Below are positions 38,173 through 42,071 of a stretch of 42,071 bases of DNA, in pieces; the first letter of the stretch is position 1; each line of letters opens with the position of its first letter. The stretch is from a virus. The notes under the pieces were generated by a model, which was given only the letters and a program-made list of their open reading frames with translations, searched no databases and was not told the origin of the DNA. Position numbers and translations under genes: made by a program. Location of the stretch: IMG/VR virus record IMGVR_UViG_3300009788_000170, positions 1 through 42,071 of that record. The stretch is one strand, 5' to 3'.

Positions 38173-41060
38173 CCATACTTTTAAAGGCAACATTCGATTC
38201 AATTGATTATTATCTGACTGAACAAGGTGGCGGTGTTTATGCAACTACGGAAGCATCGGAACAATATTGGGTTCCAAAAATATCATCGATCGGTAAAATT
38301 CAATGGAGGCTTTCGAAGATAAATGGTGGCCGGGTTAAAATAAATCTTGGATCATTTATTTTGTTTCCAGACGCAACAATATTTCCGGCACCTAGAATTA
38401 TGGATGTAATTTGCTGGAAACAGTTAGATTCCGGAAATATGTTTTTGTTTGCAGGAACGGCTGTCCTAGGAGACTTCAAACCGCTTGGGCTGAATTATCG
38501 AATGTACGAAAAGGAGCTTGACGTCGACTTATTAGACGATGCTCCCGACTTAGGTAGTACTACCGACCGCGTTTATCCCCTCGCGATTGGTGCGGTTAAT
38601 CTCGTCAAGCCGCTTCAAGTTGGTGGCACTACCGATTATCAGTATTGGAAAGCTGGGATCACGGAAACAGTTCCAGGCTCCGGAATTTATAATATTTATG
38701 ACAACAACAGTGTAAAAATTCTAACGATTGATGATCAAGCCACTGAATTTCAATCAATTACAAAAGAGGTATGGTTAAACGGTACATCAATTGAAAGTAG
38801 TTTTTCTGATGGCGATACGGCAACTGTGTTAGGAACGGGTACGCCAACTGATTATATCGGAACTTATATAGTAACCAGTACAAGGACAAACGGAATTAAA
38901 ATAAGATTACGTACAAGCCAAGGATATGGCGATTATACAAGCGGAAATACAGTTGGGGGTGTTTCAGTTACAAGTGTTGATTTGATTCCAGGTAAACCGG
39001 TTGCTGATATTTTGTTTTCAGGCACCGGTGCTGATTCAACATTGATTGATTTTTTCGATTTCGCAAAAGACAGGATTAACACAGCATTGTCAACCAGTTA
39101 TACGCTAACAACTACAAACGCTTCAGCCGTTACTATTTCCGGATACGAAACTCAGCAAAAAAACATATTTGATTTTTTGAGCGAACTATCAGCCGCTTGT
39201 AATCATCTATATTATATTGACGATGAAAACGACGTGATTCATTTAGTTGACATGCAAAAGAATAATGGAACATTGGCACCGGATGAATTCAGTTTCTTTT
39301 CTAATCAGCCACGTTATCAAAATCCAATTAAAAATGTTGTTCACAAATGGGTCTCAAAAGTAATCGAACTCGATGACCAAGGATATCCAAAATTAATTAC
39401 AGCACAGGAAGAGCAATCAATAATATTGGACAGTCCGGTCGGTAAAGCCGATGTGCCGATAAAAGTTTATGATCGAGTAAAAGCAAATATTGAAACGTTA
39501 TTGGACGCATGTGGTGTAAGTTATCAGGCTCCAATATCAAATATTGATTTACCATTTCAGACGGGGATTGCGCCAGGTTTGAGTATCACATATCCAGATA
39601 GTAGATTCCCGACGACACAAAGCACGACAATGAGGGCAAGGACAATCGAATTCGATCCGGATGTTGAAAGAATAAAAGTTGAGGGCCATGTTTCTATATC
39701 AGGTTTACTAACAGTTCCGGGAACACCGGCGGTAGGACAATACAGTCAGAATATTGAAAATGATGCGTTGAATGATATCGCAACGCAACAACGAGAAAGC
39801 TTTGTAACAGTTGCGACAAATGAATTTGATGGGCAATATGGAAGTTTTTTTGAAGGCTTTGAAGCAATTGAAGACACGGGCGGAACTGTTTTGATGAAAG
39901 AAGGTGTTTATTATTGGGATTTGCCGAGTGAAAAAATTGAACCGAAAGCATTTTCCTATAATTTTATCGGTGTCGGAAAAGGACTCGTCACCCTTAAAAT
40001 AAAATACGATGGAACCATAAAGGCATTTGATGACTCATCGCCTAGTATTTGCACTGGTTTGAAATTTGAAAATATCGATATAGAATGGGAGACAACAAGC
40101 TCAAATGAGCAATTTATAATTTTTATGGATGGTGATGGGTCTACTCCTAATCTGGGTAAGGTTGAAATTCGTGATTGCACTATGGGTTTCACAGATGGCA
40201 CAACAAAAACTGTGGCTGAAATTGCGGAATATGATTTAAGAATCGATGGTTGTGTTTTTGACGCGAGTGATACCTGTATAGATAGTCGTGATGATGTGTC
40301 GATACCGGCAACAACAGTGAAAACTATAACTAATACAATATTTAAAAATAACGAAGTATTTTTATTGGCAATTACAGGTAAATCAGTGTCTGTTCTTTCT
40401 TGTTCATTTTTAAATTATACAGGGGAAGCTTTAAACGTCGTTCAACCGTCTTCCGGCGCTGGTGTTCTAGGGTGGAAGACATATATAAATAACAACACAT
40501 TCGAGAGGTCTGGCAGTTTTGGTGGTGACATGGTGGATATAAGGGTGTTTTCGCCAGTACTGGAAATAATAGACAATAAATTTAAATATGACATAACTAT
40601 TTCAACAGATAATGATTTAACATGTATTGACGTGTCAATTCCGGCTGATTCAACAACAGGTGGATCAATAAATATAAAAGGTAATGTAATTGATGTTGAT
40701 TATACTATTAATTTGAGCAACACAATATCAGGTGTTAGAGGAATAGAAATTACTAATGTTACATCCGGGACAGGTTTTGTTATACCTACAGAAGCCAGCG
40801 GAAACAAAGTAAAAATGGTGTTTTCATCAACATCATCAGTTAGTGGAACTGGATATGGGGTAAGGGCGATTGGAAGCGACAGATTACAGGTTTTGAACAA
40901 TTCTCTTGATATTTCAGGCGCAAATTTGTCAACAGCACGATACGGAATTTACTTGCAAAATGATTATAATATTGCGACAGGAAACAGAATCATAAATTTT
41001 ACAACCGCTATTCGATCAGTGGGCGGTAATGATGTAATCACACCCAATATACTAGCATGA
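38169..41060 (+). CDS. Tail hub-like protein fused to a C-terminal beta-helix
   Basis: A 963-residue protein in two clear parts. Residues about 1-525 look like a distal-tail/hub protein (MTILLKATFDSIDYYLTEQ; later IFDFLSELSAACNHLYYIDDENDVIHLVDMQ near 330-360, as in central tail-hub proteins). From about 560 to the end come short strand-turn units with repeated N, D, G and I/V (IRDCTMGF, IDGCVFDAS, ITNTIFKNNE, INNNTFERSG, IIDNKFKYD, IKGNVIDVD, LNNSLDISG, TGNRIIN), the pattern of a right-handed parallel beta-helix like pectate lyases. A receptor-binding or polysaccharide-degrading role is inferred; no catalytic residues could be assigned. It overlaps the neighbours by four bases. Confidence 0.82.
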   Translation: MTILLKATFDSIDYYLTEQGGGVYATTEASEQYWVPKISSIGKIQWRLSKINGGRVKINLGSFILFPDATIFPAPRIMDVICWKQLDSGNMFLFAGTAVLGDFKPLGLNYRMYEKELDVDLLDDAPDLGSTTDRVYPLAIGAVNLVKPLQVGGTTDYQYWKAGITETVPGSGIYNIYDNNSVKILTIDDQATEFQSITKEVWLNGTSIESSFSDGDTATVLGTGTPTDYIGTYIVTSTRTNGIKIRLRTSQGYGDYTSGNTVGGVSVTSVDLIPGKPVADILFSGTGADSTLIDFFDFAKDRINTALSTSYTLTTTNASAVTISGYETQQKNIFDFLSELSAACNHLYYIDDENDVIHLVDMQKNNGTLAPDEFSFFSNQPRYQNPIKNVVHKWVSKVIELDDQGYPKLITAQEEQSIILDSPVGKADVPIKVYDRVKANIETLLDACGVSYQAPISNIDLPFQTGIAPGLSITYPDSRFPTTQSTTMRARTIEFDPDVERIKVEGHVSISGLLTVPGTPAVGQYSQNIENDALNDIATQQRESFVTVATNEFDGQYGSFFEGFEAIEDTGGTVLMKEGVYYWDLPSEKIEPKAFSYNFIGVGKGLVTLKIKYDGTIKAFDDSSPSICTGLKFENIDIEWETTSSNEQFIIFMDGDGSTPNLGKVEIRDCTMGFTDGTTKTVAEIAEYDLRIDGCVFDASDTCIDSRDDVSIPATTVKTITNTIFKNNEVFLLAITGKSVSVLSCSFLNYTGEALNVVQPSSGAGVLGWKTYINNNTFERSGSFGGDMVDIRVFSPVLEIIDNKFKYDITISTDNDLTCIDVSIPADSTTGGSINIKGNVIDVDYTINLSNTISGVRGIEITNVTSGTGFVIPTEASGNKVKMVFSSTSSVSGTGYGVRAIGSDRLQVLNNSLDISGANLSTARYGIYLQNDYNIATGNRIINFTTAIRSVGGNDVITPNILA

Positions 41061-41797
41061 GAGCATTATACGACACAATTAGCAGCATAACGATGACGAA
41101 CGAAGACGGGAGTTTTCCGATTGCCAATTCACAAACAGAATTCCAAGGGCAGTTATCAAAAGCGACTGGAACGACGTCAACGCTTGATATTTCAGTGGAT
41201 GATTTTGGAAATGCTGTATTTATCGGCAATACAAATGCTACACAGGCGACGATTAGAGTTTATGATTATCTTAATGCTTTGCAGGAAACAGAAACAGTAT
41301 ATTTTGATTATCAGGACACTCTTACATACAATATAACAGGAGAATCAAGACAGGGTTTCATTGAAATGTTTCATACTTTCACGAATCAGGATGAAAATTA
41401 CCGACTTGAAATTGATCTCGTAACAGATGCGGCCGCACTTGAGTTCGGAATTGTCAGAGCTGGGTTTGCAGGTCACTGGTCAAGTCCGGATTACGGTTGG
41501 TCTAATTCTAGTCAAGATACTTCGATTATAAACCGAACAAACAACGGCGCCCGGTATGTTAAAAACCGTCAAAAAATAAGAACATTCAGTGGAAACTTTA
41601 TGTCATTAGATCATGCCGAATTCATGAAATGGCAAGACCTTTTTATAAAAAACGCTAATAAAAATTTAGCTTTGGACTTCTGGGACAATGCAAATACGAG
41701 ACAAATTGTTTTTGGATCAATCAATCAAACACCAAATAAAACGTTCAATAATCCAGGGGTGGCAGCAATAACAATCAATATCGAGGAATCATTATGA
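41057..41797 (+). CDS. Tail protein
   Basis: A 246-residue beta-rich protein beginning in a four-base overlap. The second half, with LEFGIVRAGFAGHWSSPDYGWSNS, GARYVKNRQKIRTFSGNFMSLDHAEFMKWQDLF and NLALDFWDNANTRQIVFG, resembles phage distal-tail or tail-tip proteins (G-x-x-R-A-G, W-x-x-P, DFW). Probably part of the tail tip or baseplate; the exact role is inferred from position. Confidence 0.7.
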   Translation: MRALYDTISSITMTNEDGSFPIANSQTEFQGQLSKATGTTSTLDISVDDFGNAVFIGNTNATQATIRVYDYLNALQETETVYFDYQDTLTYNITGESRQGFIEMFHTFTNQDENYRLEIDLVTDAAALEFGIVRAGFAGHWSSPDYGWSNSSQDTSIINRTNNGARYVKNRQKIRTFSGNFMSLDHAEFMKWQDLFIKNANKNLALDFWDNANTRQIVFGSINQTPNKTFNNPGVAAITINIEESL

Positions 41798-42071
41798 CAA
41801 CATTTTCTGATATTTTTGTTGATAATAAAACACCACTGCAATCTACTATAATCCGGGCAAATGATACATCTCGAACGGGTCAATTAAACCAGATATCAGC
41901 ACAATTAGATACTACTTCAGCGTCAAATTATACATTTGTGCAATCAGGGACGCCAAGTGCAACACAATCAGGTGAAACATGGTTAGATACTGACGATGGG
42001 AAAGTATATAATTCTACAGGATCAGGCACCGGTAATTGGGTATTCGCGTATCAAGTTGTTTTAGTTGATAC
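41794..42071 (+). CDS. Tail or fibre protein, N-terminal part (cut by window end)
   Basis: The gene starts in a four-base overlap and runs off the window; about 92 codons are visible. The sequence is low in charge with many T, S, Q and G residues and contains the segment ATQSGETWLDTDDGKVYNSTGSG, a motif typical of phage tail fibres and host-interacting tail proteins where a small adhesion module repeats. Further repeats may lie downstream. Probably a tail fibre or tail-tip component. Confidence 0.65.
   Translation, partial: MTTFSDIFVDNKTPLQSTIIRANDTSRTGQLNQISAQLDTTSASNYTFVQSGTPSATQSGETWLDTDDGKVYNSTGSGTGNWVFAYQVVLVD

Noticed and set aside
1-42071. CRISPR array, insertion sequence or integrase
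   Set aside because: No regularly spaced repeats, transposase motifs or tyrosine/serine recombinase motifs were seen in either strand.

Overview
The window is a continuous, densely packed, AT-rich stretch of a tailed double-stranded DNA bacteriophage (or prophage). Every convincing gene is on the + strand. Many genes overlap by 1 to 4 bases (ATGA or TAATG junctions), and most ribosome-binding sites are short AGG/GGGG boxes followed by an AT-rich spacer. The morphogenesis genes indicate a siphovirus: DUF4055-type portal, scaffold, P22-coat-like major capsid protein, tail-tube protein, frameshifted tail assembly chaperones and a long tape measure. The host cannot be named from the sequence. Encoded-CCA tRNAs, the Ibr-type genes and the P22-type coat suggest a low-GC Gram-negative host, but this is only inference. 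No integrase and no recognisable endolysin is visible, so the genome probably continues beyond the window on at least one side.

Layout. Positions 1-3650 hold small, often cysteine-rich genes, a membrane-anchored 3D-domain (peptidoglycan-related) protein and an HNH endonuclease. A promoter and two tRNA genes (Ile-GAT and Asp-GTC) lie at 3685-3892. Positions 3926-5543 form a replication module: a small HTH-like protein, a Lin1244/DUF4373-type initiator and a DUF6475-like putative helicase loader. Positions 5540-12711 carry more than twenty small genes, among them a VRR-NUC nuclease, a DUF551 protein, an XRE-type HTH protein, a likely ribbon-helix-helix protein and many zinc-ribbon proteins. A near-consensus promoter sits at 10105, and a 12-bp motif precedes four consecutive genes between 5711 and 6525.

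Positions 12711-17771 are the most interesting accessory region. An 18-bp perfect palindrome is followed by overlapping genes: a small protein, a beta-class methyltransferase-like protein with an unusual SEPSW motif, an unrecognised 246-residue protein, a PAPS-reductase-like PP-loop enzyme (IbrA-like), two tandem ParB-fold IbrB-like proteins, an unrecognised 133-residue protein, and a second IbrA-like enzyme with the DUF3440 region. It looks like one co-translated operon with two Ibr-type pairs and may be a nucleic-acid-modifying, regulatory or inter-phage conflict system.

Positions 17865-42071 are the virion module: terminase small and large subunits, a block of small genes (19837-22205) including two membrane proteins and a zincin-like protein, then portal, scaffold, major capsid protein, decoration-type proteins, minor head protein, head-tail connectors, tail terminator, tail tube, tail chaperones G and GT (with an A AAA AAC slippery site), tape measure, a hub-like tail protein fused to a beta-helix domain, another tail protein, and a final tail or fibre gene cut by the window end. 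Several virion genes are preceded by stem-loops next to the ribosome-binding site. The leader of the major capsid gene can form two mutually exclusive helices, one of which hides the Shine-Dalgarno box.
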